Shown: positions 8,201 through 20,000, numbered from the stretch's first letter. The stretch: 64,000 nt of DNA from Oscillospiraceae bacterium (GCA_015067565.1 SVMF01000001.1:117062-181061); one strand, 5' to 3'. Notes: generated by a model not told the origin, from the sequence alone. Numbers and translations are program-made.

Positions 8201-9795
8201 TGTCCCCTACCGGTGTTCGCCGTATAGGCAACATCGCGCACAGACAGCTCGGAATGCTGCGGCAGGAACTTGGCATAGTCCTCCAGCAGTCCACGCAGAG
8301 ACTCCAGCGACTTTGCCGAGAAGCACACAGCCTCAGTTCGATGCTCCGCAGAGGCAGCCTCACGCTGCGGTGCCTGTTCGACGATCACATGGCAATTCGT
8401 GCCACTCAGACCGAAGGAATTGATGCCTGCTCTGCGAGGAGTATCACCCGATTTCCACTCGGTCGGACGGTCGAGCACATACAGCGCAGAACGGCAAAAG
8501 TCAATGTGACGGTTCGGCTCTGCAAAATTTACACTCGCCGGCAGCATCTCGTGCTCCAGCGACAGCAGCACTTTGATCAGTCCTGCCAAGCCGGAGGCCG
8601 CAACCAGATGGCCGATGTTGGTCTTGGCCGAGCCGATGCCGCAGAATTGTTTCTTGCGCGTATATTTGCGGAACGCATTGTCCAGTCCCGTGATCTCAAT
8701 GGGATCACCAAGCTTCGTACCCGTGCCGTGCGCTTCGACATATTGAATGGTTTCAGGGCTGACGCCGGCATTCTTCCATGCCTGCACGATCAGCGCCTCC
8801 TGCGCCAGAGGATTGGGCGCAGAAATGCCGCTGGAGGTACCGTCATTGTTGATCGCACTTCCCTTTATGACACCGTAGATGTGGTCGCCGTCCTGCGTAG
8901 CTGCCTTCAATGGCTTGAGCAGCACGACGGCAACGCCCTCACCAAAGACGGAACCGGAGCATTTATCATCAAAGGTACGCACGCGGTTATCCTTCGAGCT
9001 GACTGCACCGACAGCAGAAAGCTCACCTTCCTGCTTTCTGGCCTCGCCACCGCAGCCGATGGCGACACCGCCGACAAGTGCCATTTCGCACTCGCCGTTG
9101 CGCAGCGCGTGACATGCCTGATGCAGTGCGACCATGCCCGAAGAGCAGGCTGTATCGATCACCATAGACGGGCCGCGCAAATTCAGGAAGTAATTCAGGC
9201 GACTGGCCAAAAAGCCTTCCCATGTACCCGTGGACTTCAGAGGATCCGGTGCAGTGATCAGACGATAGTGACCGGGATTGGAATAATCCTTGCCCACATA
9301 GACACCCGTAAGGGTATTTTTCATCTGTTCCGTGCTGTAACCTGCATCCTCGATCGCTGCCCAGGCCAGCTCCAAAAATACGCGCTGTGCCGGATCAATA
9401 CAACGAGCCTCACGAGGCAGGATATTGAAAAACTTCGCATCGAAGCAATCCACATCCTCAATATAGGGTGCCACATATTCTTCCAAATTTTCCTGACCCT
9501 TGTGATACGGCTCGACCTCAAACAAGTCAGCATAAAGTGGATGTCCGATCACATGCTCGCCCTGCTTTTTGCACTTAGGTTTGGCAATGAAGCAGTTTCG
9601 GCCGTGGATGAGGTTGTCCCAAAACTCCTCGGCATTGTTGGCCATGGGCAGACGGCAGGACAGTCCCACCACTGCAATATCCCGATCCGACTTCGGCTCT
9701 GCATTTTTCAGCTCCTTGAGCAGCTGCACCGCCTCAGCCTCCGAGAGTTTTTTTGCCGCAAGCTGGGATAAGATGTATTTTGTAACCTGTTTCAT
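5293..9795 (-). CDS. Trans-AT PKS module KS-DH-KR-ACP (last in operon)
   Basis: The 1500-residue protein extends an acyl chain by one malonyl unit and should reduce and dehydrate it. The N-terminal helix pair (residues 1-32, KYILSQLAAKKLSEAEAVQL) looks like a docking segment. The KS (about 38-470) has DTACSSG, EAHGTGT and NIGHL, so Cys and both His are present. A DH double hotdog follows (HKIAGNHIVPG near 690, LADVAVN later), then a structural pseudo-KR, a KR (GGSGGLG, CDYVAANTF) and an ACP (GGDSI near 1450). There is no AT; malonyl must come from the free ATs. Unlike two sister proteins (47013, 33233), it ends at the ACP without the acidic GE/GD-L tail, suggesting that it is the terminal module. 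No thioesterase is attached. GGGAGG precedes the ATG. Confidence 0.93.
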   Translation of the reverse strand: MKQVTKYILSQLAAKKLSEAEAVQLLKELKNAEPKSDRDIAVVGLSCRLPMANNAEEFWDNLIHGRNCFIAKPKCKKQGEHVIGHPLYADLFEVEPYHKGQENLEEYVAPYIEDVDCFDAKFFNILPREARCIDPAQRVFLELAWAAIEDAGYSTEQMKNTLTGVYVGKDYSNPGHYRLITAPDPLKSTGTWEGFLASRLNYFLNLRGPSMVIDTACSSGMVALHQACHALRNGECEMALVGGVAIGCGGEARKQEGELSAVGAVSSKDNRVRTFDDKCSGSVFGEGVAVVLLKPLKAATQDGDHIYGVIKGSAINNDGTSSGISAPNPLAQEALIVQAWKNAGVSPETIQYVEAHGTGTKLGDPIEITGLDNAFRKYTRKKQFCGIGSAKTNIGHLVAASGLAGLIKVLLSLEHEMLPASVNFAEPNRHIDFCRSALYVLDRPTEWKSGDTPRRAGINSFGLSGTNCHVIVEQAPQREAASAEHRTEAVCFSAKSLESLRGLLEDYAKFLPQHSELSVRDVAYTANTGRGHYAYRAAVLADSTEQLCKKIELLLSCDLKGSESDGIYCGSHRIVAEGRSSYAEGELTEAQALAYTMQAEQAGDDLQLLCRNYTLGASVAWDRVYPAGSGKRISLPTYHFERILCWADPKQAPEAQREADPISVHVDRCLAVSEELEIYALRFSLNDWVLQEHKIAGNHIVPGTVYIDTMTRLCRKQYGSAICIDTLTFLTPLVIGEESPQVQLKINREEGYFKVISLNDGHWLTHCEGRFRCITQQPQDAPVADLLSQCGEEYHIDLTQNDGETAVGPRWSCCKTLHACKDGYLLELELPEAFAGDLQQYIYHPSLADVAVNLAAQFNYHSNLYLPLQYKRLSIYRTLPRSFYCYYRPLPGQGRETFSFAVQMFDCDGHILAQAEEYTTKRVEHYQSFFANRFYRVTWQRSDEEMPMLSGSKIALLHKGGNAPLVEALQAQGCELIHVAPGAEFACLDDTHYTVSCHTESYARLLDKLAQLSCDRILHAWNLEPRATLQESIGSAFCLAKAAGMQRNFFDVILLGRNAQSITGKEAELNPETAAFLAMAKSIPDELSCMTMRAVDSDVACSPKLLQELFAQRSERVTAIREETCYLPILREVAQKKDGIFTPQPDGVYLITGGSGGLGLEIAKWLAEKGAACLHLLGRRALPNEESVEAKDIRLLQTVNELKQRCRVCYHAVDVADSEAMEAFGRALQEESRLDGIFHCAGVAGKGMLLTKEEAAFRCTLDPKLAGTWNLHRLPLQPKQFVMFSSVQTLFGGAGQCDYVAANTFLDAFADYRQKLGLPATVIKWPAWKQVGMAADLHAADARSFFHALSPDRAIAALETILSEEIAAVIPGKLDDEFLAEEIENFPIALSEALRPKMRAAQQSKPATGEVRSVLLLGKEPGSFTEREREVAQLYAQTIGLAEIDVFDSINAMGGDSIVSMEILKALNSRYGNHLSAADMFTYASVSDMAAHIDTMLQPV

Positions 9796-9807
9796 CGTGA
9801 CCTCCCT

Positions 9808-12800
9808 TTAGGAAAGTGTTTCCAGCAGAGCTTCCAACTCTGCCTCGCTCAGTTCGCCATTGACGAATTGTCCCACAAGGCTTTCGACATCTCCACCGAT
9901 TCGCTCCAAAGGAGCCTCCTCCTGTGGAGCCTGACGGCTATCGATATAGGTGGCGATCTGTGCAACCGTTTCGTGGACGAAAAGTCCCGTGATATCGATC
10001 GCACCCGGGAATTCCTCGTCCAGTTTCTTGAATAGATACGAGATGAGAAGCGAGCTGCCACCTGCATCGAAGAAAGGCTCATGCAGCTTCACCTCTTCCA
10101 GACCGAGCGTCTGCGCCCAGGCCTGTGCGACCTTCTGCTCCGTCGGAGTCAAGGGTGCGCCCCCCTTACCTAAAATCGTGATCTGCTTCTGCTGCGCAGC
10201 GTTCTGCTTTTCCTCCGTGCGATAGGCAGACAGGTCGAGAGTCTTCCCGGTTAGGGCACCCTTGACCGCACCAATCAAAAGCTGCGGAAGCTGTGAAGAA
10301 ACCGCATGGAGCAGACACGGGAAACCCTCTTCGGGGCGAAGGAAGGCCAATGGGCTCGCCTCCGGGTCGATGCCGTGGGAAGCCGCCATGCCGATCTCGC
10401 TCCAACCGCTCCAGTTTACGGAAACAGCAGGAACACCCTGCTGCCGCAGGAGATGCGCAAAGCCGTCCAAAAATGCATTGGCTGCGGTATACTCGCTTTG
10501 TCCCATTGCGCCGAACACAGCCGACATAGACGAACAAAGCACGAAGAAGTCCAGTATATCCTCACTTGTGCAACGCGCAAGATTCCACGCGCCAAGTATC
10601 TTCGGCCGCAATACGGCCTCAAAAGCGTCCCAGCTTCCCGTTGCGAGAAACTGACCGCCTGCAATGCCGGCGGTATGGATCACACCGCGCAGCGGCGGAA
10701 GCTCGGCACGAATCCGTGCGAAGCATTCCTCAAGTGCTTTGTGATCTGCAACATCCACGCAGAATGCATGCACATTCTCCGGAAGAGCTTCCTTCGTAGC
10801 GCTTCTTTGCAGCAGCACGATATGCGCATTCGCGCATTGGCGATGCAGAGCATCACGGAAGGTACTTCCCATACCTCCGAAGCCGCCCGTGATCACATAA
10901 GTACCCTCATTTTTGAGTTCCGGCTGTGCCGCCTCAAGGGTATACGGCAGCATTTTTTCCACATAACGCAGATTCTTTCGCCAGGCTGCACAGAAATCCT
11001 CCTGCGAAAGCTCCTGCAAGAGTTGTGCAGCGGTCAAGCTTTCGTCGCCGTCAATGACACGAAGCTGTGAAAATTCCAGCTGCAGGCTCTTGGCCATGCC
11101 CAAAAGTCCCGTGTGCGTGGGCAGGATCTTGCCGTCGGAAACGGGCGATGCATTCATCGTCAGAAGCGTCAGTCGGCTTGAACCGTATTTTTGCAGGAAG
11201 GTATATAAACTGTAATACAGAGAAAGATCTTCCTTCTCCTTCTCGCTCCAGGCAAGGCAGAAGAGAACCTGCCCCTCAGGCAGCTCGTCTTCTATCCAGT
11301 CACCCTGCCAAAGGACAAGGCTTGTATTCTCGCGCTGTAAAAGTTCTTTCAGGAGCGGAGATTCTACCTGCTCAGGTGTACAGACAATCACAAGCGGATG
11401 TGCCTGCTCCTGCGTTTGCGCAGGTCGCTTTTCAATCCACTGCAGTCGATGGTAACGCTTTTCCTTCAAAACATCACCGAGCTGCTCGACCTTTTTGAGC
11501 GTATATCCCTCGACCTTGGCAATGACATCTCCTTGCTCGGTGTAGAGCATGACATCATAGGTAAAGAGCTTTTGCTGCAGACGATTTTCTGCGTAGGCCG
11601 TGGCATGGCTATAAAAGGCAGGGGGCAGCGGACGGTAGAATTCCACACGTTTATAGGAAAACGGAAGGCAGAAGATGCTTGGATTGAGCACATTTGCAGC
11701 ATTGACCGCACCGTCAAGCAGGGACGGATAGGCCTCGTAGTCCTGCAAGGAGCTGCGATACTGCTCCTGCAGGCAGAAATGCGCCGTCATCGTCTCATCG
11801 GTCTTCCAGAGCCGATCCAGACTGAGCCAACGGGCACCAATCTTGATCGGGCCATTGTTCTGAGTTTCGACCGTCTGCGCCTGTCCCGCTTGACGGAGGA
11901 ACTCATCAATGCTGATCCGTTCCGGTTTTTCATATGCTTGCGGAACCAAAACACCCTCTGCATGGCTCTCCCAATCGGATTCGCCCTGCTTTTTACTGCG
12001 GATGGAAACGCGGTATTTCTCCTCGTCGGGACGCGCTGTGATCTGCAGCTCCGCTACCTCATCCATCTGGCAGGCATAGGAAGCAAGGAACACGACATCC
12101 TGCAGGCGGAAAGAGCCTAGCAGCTGTCGCCCTGCCTCCAGGAGCATCTCGATATATACCGTTCCGGGTAGGATATGCGTACCCTCCATCGTATGCTCAC
12201 GCAGCTCCCAAAAACGTGCCGTCGACAAGCGGCAGCGGAACAGGCTGCTGCCATCCGAGAGCTCTATATGCTCATCGATGCACGGAGCAAAGCGCTGCGT
12301 CGGCATTTCGATAGCATGATGCTCCACCCAATAGCTGCGGTGGGAAAAGCAATACGGTGGCAGAGGCAAACGATGTGCATCAGGCCAGAGCCGATCCCAC
12401 GCATACTGTGCACCGCTAACATAGTCGCGTGCCAATTCACGCAGGCTTGCGCCCATCGGCAGCGGCTGAACGGCCGCAGGCTTTGCATTGCCAAAGAAAA
12501 CGCGGTCGCTTGCCTCGAGCTTCGGCTCGATGGCGACAAACTGCTCGACACTGTCAAGAACAAGTGCCACACGCCATGCGCGATGGCTTCTGCCCGTGGC
12601 TGCGCTATAGCACAGTTCATACATATCAGGTGCATGCTTGCTCGCATACTCGCGCAAGCGTCGCCAGTTTTCGAGCAGACAAGCCTCATTCTGACCCGAG
12701 ATCAGCAAAATCGACTGTCCTTGCCCGGATTTCGTCATTTCGCGCAGCGGAGCCTGCTCAAGCACCACATGGGCATTGGTACCACTGATGCCAAAGGAGC

Positions 12801-14091
12801 TCACGCCGCATATGCGGCCCTGCGGAGGCGCCCACGATTCGGCCTTATCGCAGACATAGACGGGAGAATTAATAAAATCGATTTGTGTATTGGGTACCTG
12901 AAAATGAATCGTGGGCGGGATCATTCCATTTTCGAGCATCAGAACCGTTTTCGCAAGGCCTGCCAAACCTGCTGCACAGTCCAGGTGTCCCACGTTGGAT
13001 TTGACAGATCCGATGGCACAGAACTGACGACGCTTTGTGCTGTCTGCAAACGCCTTTGTAAGCGCCTCGAGCTCAATGGGATCACCGAGCTTTGTGCCCG
13101 TTCCGTGTGCCTCAATATAAGACAAGTCTGTCGGCTCAATGCCGCATTCGCGCCAGCATTCGCGAAGCAAGCGCGCCTGCGCCTCCGGATTCGGTGCCGT
13201 GATGCCCATCGATGCGCCATCCTGATTCAGGCAGCTTCCGCGAATGACGGCACGGATATGATCTCCGTCAGCCAACGCCATAGACAGCGGCTTGAGCAGG
13301 AATGTGATGACACCTTCACCACCGCCCGTTCCATCCGCCTGTGCATCAAAGGTTTTGGTGCGTCCGGAGGATGATGCGATCTGAATCCCACCCGTGGCCT
13401 CTCCTGCAGGAGCAGGTACGAGGTAGAGCTTGACCGCACCGACCAGCGCAGCATCGATCTGTCCCGAACGCAGGGCATCACAAGCCAGATGCAGCGCACT
13501 CAAGGAGGACGAGCAAGCCGTGTTGATCAGCATAGCCGGCCCCTGCAGATTGAGCAGGTAGCTGACACGGGCAGCGATCATGGATTCTACATTGCCCGAG
13601 ATCTTCACGCCTGCGGCATAGGACGTATCGCCCATGCCCATATCTATCAGCTGCTCATAGCGCACATCGGAATTGCTGTGGCCAACATACACACCGGTTC
13701 GGCTTCCTCGAATCGCCTCCTCATAGCCCGCATTTTGCAGGCATGAGAAGGCCGACTCGAGGAACAGTCGCTGTGCGGGATCCATCATCTGCGCCTCAGG
13801 CGGTGTCAGATGGAAGTATTCGGCATCAAACCCACTGATCTGCGGCAAATAGGCGCGCTGGACAAAGGCTGCGTCCTTGCCGTACATACGCTCCCGAAAG
13901 GGAGCGATTTCTTTTTTTCGTTCCTCGGGAAATTCACCGATCATGTCCTCACCGCAGCAAAGCTTCTGCCAGAACTCCTCTTCCGAGGTGGCAGAGCCGA
14001 TCTGCAGTGCCATGCCGATGACAGCAATGCCTTCGTTTTGCGCGGCATCCATCTCAAATTCAGGCAATGACACCGAAAAGTCAAGATCCAT
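9808..14091 (-). CDS. Trans-AT PKS module KS-DH-KR-ACP following the NRPS
   Basis: The 1427-residue module lies immediately after the NRPS, overlapping its stop by 11 bases, so it is the obvious acceptor of the peptide. The KS (about 20-450) has NTACSSS, EAHGTGT and NVGHL. The DH has HTMEGTHILPG and SLLDGAVN, the KR has GGFGGMG and SEYTAANAF, and the ACP has GGSSLL. No AT is present. Its short N-terminus (MDLDFSVSLPEF) lacks the helix pair of the 1500-residue protein, whereas its C-terminus has a docking-like tail, SLVGQFVNGELSEAELEALL, which could meet the N-terminal helices of the next protein. A Shine-Dalgarno, AAGGGAG, precedes the ATG. It is the closest relative in layout of the module at 37983-42224. 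Confidence 0.93.
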   Translation of the reverse strand: MDLDFSVSLPEFEMDAAQNEGIAVIGMALQIGSATSEEEFWQKLCCGEDMIGEFPEERKKEIAPFRERMYGKDAAFVQRAYLPQISGFDAEYFHLTPPEAQMMDPAQRLFLESAFSCLQNAGYEEAIRGSRTGVYVGHSNSDVRYEQLIDMGMGDTSYAAGVKISGNVESMIAARVSYLLNLQGPAMLINTACSSSLSALHLACDALRSGQIDAALVGAVKLYLVPAPAGEATGGIQIASSSGRTKTFDAQADGTGGGEGVITFLLKPLSMALADGDHIRAVIRGSCLNQDGASMGITAPNPEAQARLLRECWRECGIEPTDLSYIEAHGTGTKLGDPIELEALTKAFADSTKRRQFCAIGSVKSNVGHLDCAAGLAGLAKTVLMLENGMIPPTIHFQVPNTQIDFINSPVYVCDKAESWAPPQGRICGVSSFGISGTNAHVVLEQAPLREMTKSGQGQSILLISGQNEACLLENWRRLREYASKHAPDMYELCYSAATGRSHRAWRVALVLDSVEQFVAIEPKLEASDRVFFGNAKPAAVQPLPMGASLRELARDYVSGAQYAWDRLWPDAHRLPLPPYCFSHRSYWVEHHAIEMPTQRFAPCIDEHIELSDGSSLFRCRLSTARFWELREHTMEGTHILPGTVYIEMLLEAGRQLLGSFRLQDVVFLASYACQMDEVAELQITARPDEEKYRVSIRSKKQGESDWESHAEGVLVPQAYEKPERISIDEFLRQAGQAQTVETQNNGPIKIGARWLSLDRLWKTDETMTAHFCLQEQYRSSLQDYEAYPSLLDGAVNAANVLNPSIFCLPFSYKRVEFYRPLPPAFYSHATAYAENRLQQKLFTYDVMLYTEQGDVIAKVEGYTLKKVEQLGDVLKEKRYHRLQWIEKRPAQTQEQAHPLVIVCTPEQVESPLLKELLQRENTSLVLWQGDWIEDELPEGQVLFCLAWSEKEKEDLSLYYSLYTFLQKYGSSRLTLLTMNASPVSDGKILPTHTGLLGMAKSLQLEFSQLRVIDGDESLTAAQLLQELSQEDFCAAWRKNLRYVEKMLPYTLEAAQPELKNEGTYVITGGFGGMGSTFRDALHRQCANAHIVLLQRSATKEALPENVHAFCVDVADHKALEECFARIRAELPPLRGVIHTAGIAGGQFLATGSWDAFEAVLRPKILGAWNLARCTSEDILDFFVLCSSMSAVFGAMGQSEYTAANAFLDGFAHLLRQQGVPAVSVNWSGWSEIGMAASHGIDPEASPLAFLRPEEGFPCLLHAVSSQLPQLLIGAVKGALTGKTLDLSAYRTEEKQNAAQQKQITILGKGGAPLTPTEQKVAQAWAQTLGLEEVKLHEPFFDAGGSSLLISYLFKKLDEEFPGAIDITGLFVHETVAQIATYIDSRQAPQEEAPLERIGGDVESLVGQFVNGELSEAELEALLETLS

Positions 14092-17000
14092 GGCGATTTC
14101 TCCCTTCGTGTAAAATCAAATCTTGCAAAAGCTTTGCAAGAGCTGTTGCCAGAGCAGCATCGCGCGGATTGTCAACACGCACAGTCCCCTCTGCTTCTCT
14201 GAGGCAAATGCGCACAACGGGATCTGCTCGATCATCGCAGGTCAGGTGCTCTGCATCGTTCCATACCAAGAACGGGACTCGCTGTCCTGCCTGCTTTTCC
14301 ACCTGCAACTGCGCTGCTTGTGCGCTCTGCATTTCCATCGGAGTCTCCTGCGCGCGGGCAATCACCTGCGCAAAGTCAGAAATGCCGTCGAAATCCAGGT
14401 ACCCTGCAAAGAGGGTCTGTTCACGGCGCCCCTGCAGAGGCACACGCTTCTCCTTGCTCAAAGCCGAAAGCAGGTAGCCAAAGGCTGCAGTGCCCAGGGA
14501 AAATGCGCGGTCAGGCTGCATTTGACGCAAGGCCTTTGCACTCTCGGCAGACAGCGGTGCAATTCGGCTTCCAGCCTTGCCGAAGCTGTTTGGCAGCGGC
14601 AAGCCGTGCAGGCAGATCGTGCCGTTTTCCTGCAAAAGCAGTTCCTGCATCTGTATGGTCGGGTTGGCAAAGAGCTGCGCAACCGTAATCTTTTTCCCAA
14701 AGTGCTCCCCGATCATTCGCTGCAGCGAGATCAGCAGCACGGAGGTTCCGCCCTGCGCAAAAAAGCTTCGGTCAACCGTCGGCTCGTGCTCGAGCAGTTT
14801 TGCCCAGATCTCTGCCAATGCTTTTTGCATGGGCGTACTTGCAAACAGGCGTGTTTCATCCTCCTGCGGTTTGGGCAGAGCCTTGCGGTCAAGCTTTCCG
14901 TTGGCCGTCAATGGAAGCTCGGAAAGCTGAATGATGTGCGACGGCAGCATATACTCCGGAAGCCGCTTTGACAGTTCGGCTTTGATCTCACGGGCCTCAA
15001 GTGCCTCGTCGGCACAGAAATATGCCAGCAGATAGCCCTCGCCGTTTTCGCGTCGCTCCACGAGCACAGCGCACTGCGTGATCTTCGGCAGGCTTGAAAG
15101 CACCGCCTCAATCTCACCGCATTCGATGCGGTTGCCGCGAATTTTGACCTGCTGGTCGTTGCGGCCGAAGAATTCCAGCTCCCCTCTTACATTCCAGCGA
15201 ACAAGATCACCTGTCTTGTACATCCGTCCGCTTCCGAAGGGATTTGGGACAAATTTCCGTTCGTTTTCCTCGGGGCGATGCAGGTAGCCTCTTGCCAAAC
15301 TGTCGCCGGTCAGGCACAGCTCGCCTCTCGCACCGGGAGGTAGAAGCATTCCATCGTCATCGAGGACATAGGTCTTACAGTTTTCCATCGGTCGTCCGAT
15401 GGGCAGATTCCACGACGGTTCGGTGATCTCAGCCGTAGTTGCGACCACCGTATTTTCCGTCGGGCCATAATTATTCATCAAGATGTAATCCCGTTTTTCA
15501 AACCGCTTGAGCTTGTCGCCAGCCGTATGCAGCAGACGCAGGCTGTGGTTGTCCAGGCGCATAAATTGCTCACAGATCTGCGTGGGAAGGAAACTGATCG
15601 TAACCCCATGCGCCTCATAATAAGCATTGAGCGCCTCCATATCCAGCCGCAGTTCCTGAGGGATGACGTGGATCGTCGCGCCCACGGCCAGATACGGGAA
15701 GATCTCCCAAACGGTAGCATCGAAGCCAAGACCTGCATACTGGGTGGAAACATCCTGCGCACAATTGCCAAAGCGACGCTGATGCCACAAAACCATGTTC
15801 ATCAGGCTGCCATGCTCGACGAGCACACCCTTGGGAAGTCCCGAAGAGCCGGAGGTATAGATCACATAAGCAAGCTGCTTGGGGCCTATTTTCATCGGAC
15901 GGTAGGACACATCGGGAAGTGAACTGACGATCAGCGTTTCGCACAGTCCCGAAAGACGCGATGCAAGTGCTTCACAGGTCAGCACGTAACGCAATCCGCT
16001 GTCCTTGACCATGTGCGCAAGACGCGCGTCGGGATAGTCCGGATCCATCGGCAGATAGGCCCCGCCGCTCTTCAAAACGCCGTAAATGGCAGGATACATT
16101 TCTAAGCCGCGCGGCAGCAGGATGCCGACGATCTCCTGTTCCTTCAGGCCCCTTTGTTGCAGATTTCCTGCAACACAAAGGCTTTGTCTTATCAGCTCGC
16201 GGTAGCTCAGAGTGTTGCCTTTGAACACGATCGCTGCCTTATCGCTGTCAGCAAGCGCATCCATGCTGTCGCACACGGTCTTGCTGCGGTCGTAGTCGAC
16301 ATCGGTTTGGTTGTAGCTGTCGAGTTCCGCCTCCTGCTCACGGCTGATCACACGGATCGCCTTGAGTGGTGTTTCGGGGTCGAGTCCCTGCAGAATCGCA
16401 TACAGACTCTGCAGAAGCCGACGAGCCGTTTGCGCGCAGAACAGGTCCGTACAGTAACTCAATTCGAGTGTGCTGCCCGTTTCTGAGCGTCTGCAACACA
16501 AACTCATGTCAAACTTTTCTACCTGCGGCAACAATTCCATGGGAGCATAAGGCACGTTGCTCGATTCTTCAAAGGAAATCGCCACGTCGATCAGCGGTGT
16601 GGACGAGCCGTCCGTTTCCAGCCCAAGCAGGCGAATCAGATCGGTAAAGGGATATTCCTGGTGTTCTTCTGCCTCGGCAAGCGTTTTGCTTACCTGCCGC
16701 AGAAGCTGAGCAAAGCTCTCGTTCGGGTCAATGTGCGCAGTCAGAGGCACGGTGTTGACAAACATACCTGGCACATTCTGCACACGCGCTTGCGTACGGC
16801 CGGACATGGCGGTTCCCAAAATCGTATCCTTCTGGCCGCAGAAACGGCTCAGGAGCAGGTGGGTCGCCGCCGTTAGGAGAGAAAACTCCGTCGTCCCCTG
16901 CTGCGCTGCGAGCTTGTGCATTCGCTCCTGCGTTTGCGCATCCATCTCTATGCGCTCAACACCGCACAGATAGCTTCGATTCTTGCTGCGAGGCAGGTCG

Positions 17001-20000
17001 GTTGGCAGCTCAAGCCGGGGCACACCCTGCTCAAAATGTGCTCTCCAGTAGTCCTCGTCCACCTGACGGTCAGACTTCCAACGGCAATATTCGGGATATT
17101 GCAGACCTACAGGAGGTAGGCTCTCCCCACGATACAGCGCAAGAACCTCCCGTCTGAGGATCTCGAGGCTTGCACCGTCAAGAATGATATGGTGGGTTTG
17201 AATGAGAAGATACACATTCTCCCGTGCCTGTACGAGTTCTGCTCTCAACAAGGGAGCCTTTGTCAGGTCAAAGGGCTCCGGCTGCGGAAGCTGCATGGGA
17301 TCGAAATTCTCGTCGCTTCGCACCTGCACAGTGAAATCCACCTGCGGTGCAACCTTTTGACTCAGTGTTTCGTCCTCAAACATGAAGCTCGTGCGGAAAA
17401 TATCGTAGCGTGCAACCATACTCTGCAAGGCAGAACACAGCCGCGGAACATCCGTCTGCAAGGGCAAACGGTAAATCATAGGGATCACATAGGCATTTTG
17501 CTCACGTATCAGATTCTGCGCAATGTAGATGCGGCTTTGCTGCGTCGAAAGTGGGTAGGTATCCGATTCCGCTGCCTTGACAAAGAGCGGACAAGCCTTC
17601 GCAAAGAGCTGCACAAGCTGCTCCAATGCCGTGGCAGAAATCTGTCTGCGGTTATCGTGAACGCTGATGCGCCCATCCCTTGCCGTGAACACCAGATCCA
17701 TCTGTGCACGGTTTTCAAACGATGTCAAAAGCACCGTAACGGGCTTTCGCAGACCGGCATGGCGACTGTACTCCCCGTTTTTGCGCGGCAGGCTCAGCAT
17801 CGGTGCGCCGCCTTGCTCCTGTGCAGCGGTAACGAGCTGCGAAGCAGCCTCCGTATTGCCCATATCGAAGCGGTAGCATTGCATCAATCCCTCTTCCGCC
17901 TCATAGTAGATCACAGCCTCGCGGCATTTGCCAAGGCGATACAGACTATAGGCAAGTGCGCCCAAAAGCGCCTCACGACAGCAGGGGTCAGCCGGTGCCG
18001 AAGCACTACCGCCGTGCCCGTCTGCAAGGCTGAGCATACATGCCGTCGGAGCGGTCTGTGCCGCCAGCTTTTCACGCAGGAGCTGCGCCATCGCAGCCAC
18101 CGTAGGCCTTGCAAACAGATCTCCAACGCTGAAGCTTCCGGGATAGTGTTTCTCAATGGCATAGTGCAGCAGCGTGATACGCAGGGAGTTGCCACCCAGT
18201 TCAAAGAAGTTGTCATTTCTCCCCACTCGCTCAGTCTGCAGCACCTCACTCCAGATGCCTGCCAGGCTCTCCTCGATCGGGTCCGCAGCGGGCACAAATT
18301 CCGTGCCCATCTTAAACTGCGGCTCGGGCATCGCCTCAAAATCAGGCTTGCTATTGACCGTATATTTAAGTTTTTCCACAAGGACATATGCCTCGGGGAT
18401 CATGTACGACGGAAGGCTTCGCTGCAGTTGCTCACGCAGAGTCTTTTCATCTGCCGTACCTGCAGCATAGAGCACAAGTCGTCCGTCAAGGACACGGACA
18501 CGGGCATCGTCGACACCCTCGGCCGTCTGCGCGACAGTCTCAATCTCTCCAAGCTCCACGCGGTTGCCGCGGATCTTGCACTGGTTATCGATTCTTCCCT
18601 CGTAGAACAGATCGCCCTGCTCCGTCCAACGGCCAAGGTCGCCGCTGAGATACATTTTTTCACCCGGGAAGAAGGGATCGTCGACAAATCGCTCAGCTGT
18701 CAGCTCCGGCTTGTGGAGGTAGCCGTCTGCCAGAGAGCTGCCTGCCAAAGCCAGCTCGCCGACCACACCGATAGGCTGCAGCTGTCGTTCCTTGCTCAGG
18801 ACATACACGCGGGTGCCGTCGATCGGCTTACCAATGGGGATGTTCTTCTCGTGTCCCTGCACTTCATAAACAGTGCTGACCACAGTATTCTCCGTGGGAC
18901 CGTAATTGTTGTACAGGGTATAATTCTTGCTGTGACGGGTCATGCGGTCGCCACCCGCGATCAGCTTTTCCAAAGTATGATTTTCCAAACGGACAAACTG
19001 CTCACAGATGGGCGTGGGCAGGAAGCCGATGTTGATTTGATTTTCCGTCAGATAGCGATTGATGGCGAACATATCCATACGGATCTCTTCGGGAATGATA
19101 TGGATCTCGACACCGCAGGCCAACTGCGGATACATTTCGTGAACAGAAGCATCGAAGCTGAAGCTGGCATATTTGCAGCTTCTGTCACCCGGCTTGATGC
19201 CGTAATAGCGTTCATGCCACTGCACCATATTGGCCAGGGCCGCTTGACTCACCATAACCCCTTTGGGCATACCGGTGGAACCGGAGGTATAGATGACATA
19301 GGCGATCTGAGCGGGATCGAACTCCGTCGGGAAGGCTTCGCCTTCCTCTCTTCCGATCTCGATCTGCGGCAGGTCGCTTTGGACCGTCAAGCCATGTGAA
19401 CGGACAATCGCACGTGCTCCGCTGTCTTGCAGCATATAGGCAATACGCTGCTCCGGATAGGCAGGATCGATGGGAAGATATGCACAGCCTGCCTTCATGA
19501 TGCCCAAAGCGCTCAGGAACATATCCTCGTTGAAATGCGACATGACAGCAACAACATCGCCCGGCCGCATTCCGTTCTTACGCAGCCGCCATGCCAGCTG
19601 ATCCGTCATTCGATCGAGCTGTCCGTAGGTCAGCCGCTGCTCCTTGCAGACCACCGCGGTGGCCTCAGGGGTACGGGCCGCCTGGCGGGCAAAGAGCTCC
19701 AAATAGCTGCGCCGTTCATGCTTGGGTGTATGGTTGAAAATATCCAGAATGCCGCTGCGTTCGGCCGGAGTCAAAATTTCAATCTGCGAAAGCTTGATCT
19801 CGGGCTGCGTCGTCACCTCTTGCAAAACACGCTCGACGTGTGCAAAGAAGCGGCGCACGGCATTTTCGCTCAAGCGGGCACAGCGGTAGTCCATGCTGAA
19901 CACATAACCCTCCGGCTCGGGTAGCACATCAATGGAGAGGTCAAATTTACCCTCACCGATGTTCGCCTCGCAAGCCTCGGCGCGGAAGTCCTCGCCGTAC

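Noticed and set aside
17189..19399. 736-codon open frame on the plus strand opposite the NRPS gene
   Set aside because: It lies wholly antisense to conserved NRPS domains, has no Shine-Dalgarno and low-complexity basic composition. Long antisense frames are expected in this GC-rich, codon-biased gene.
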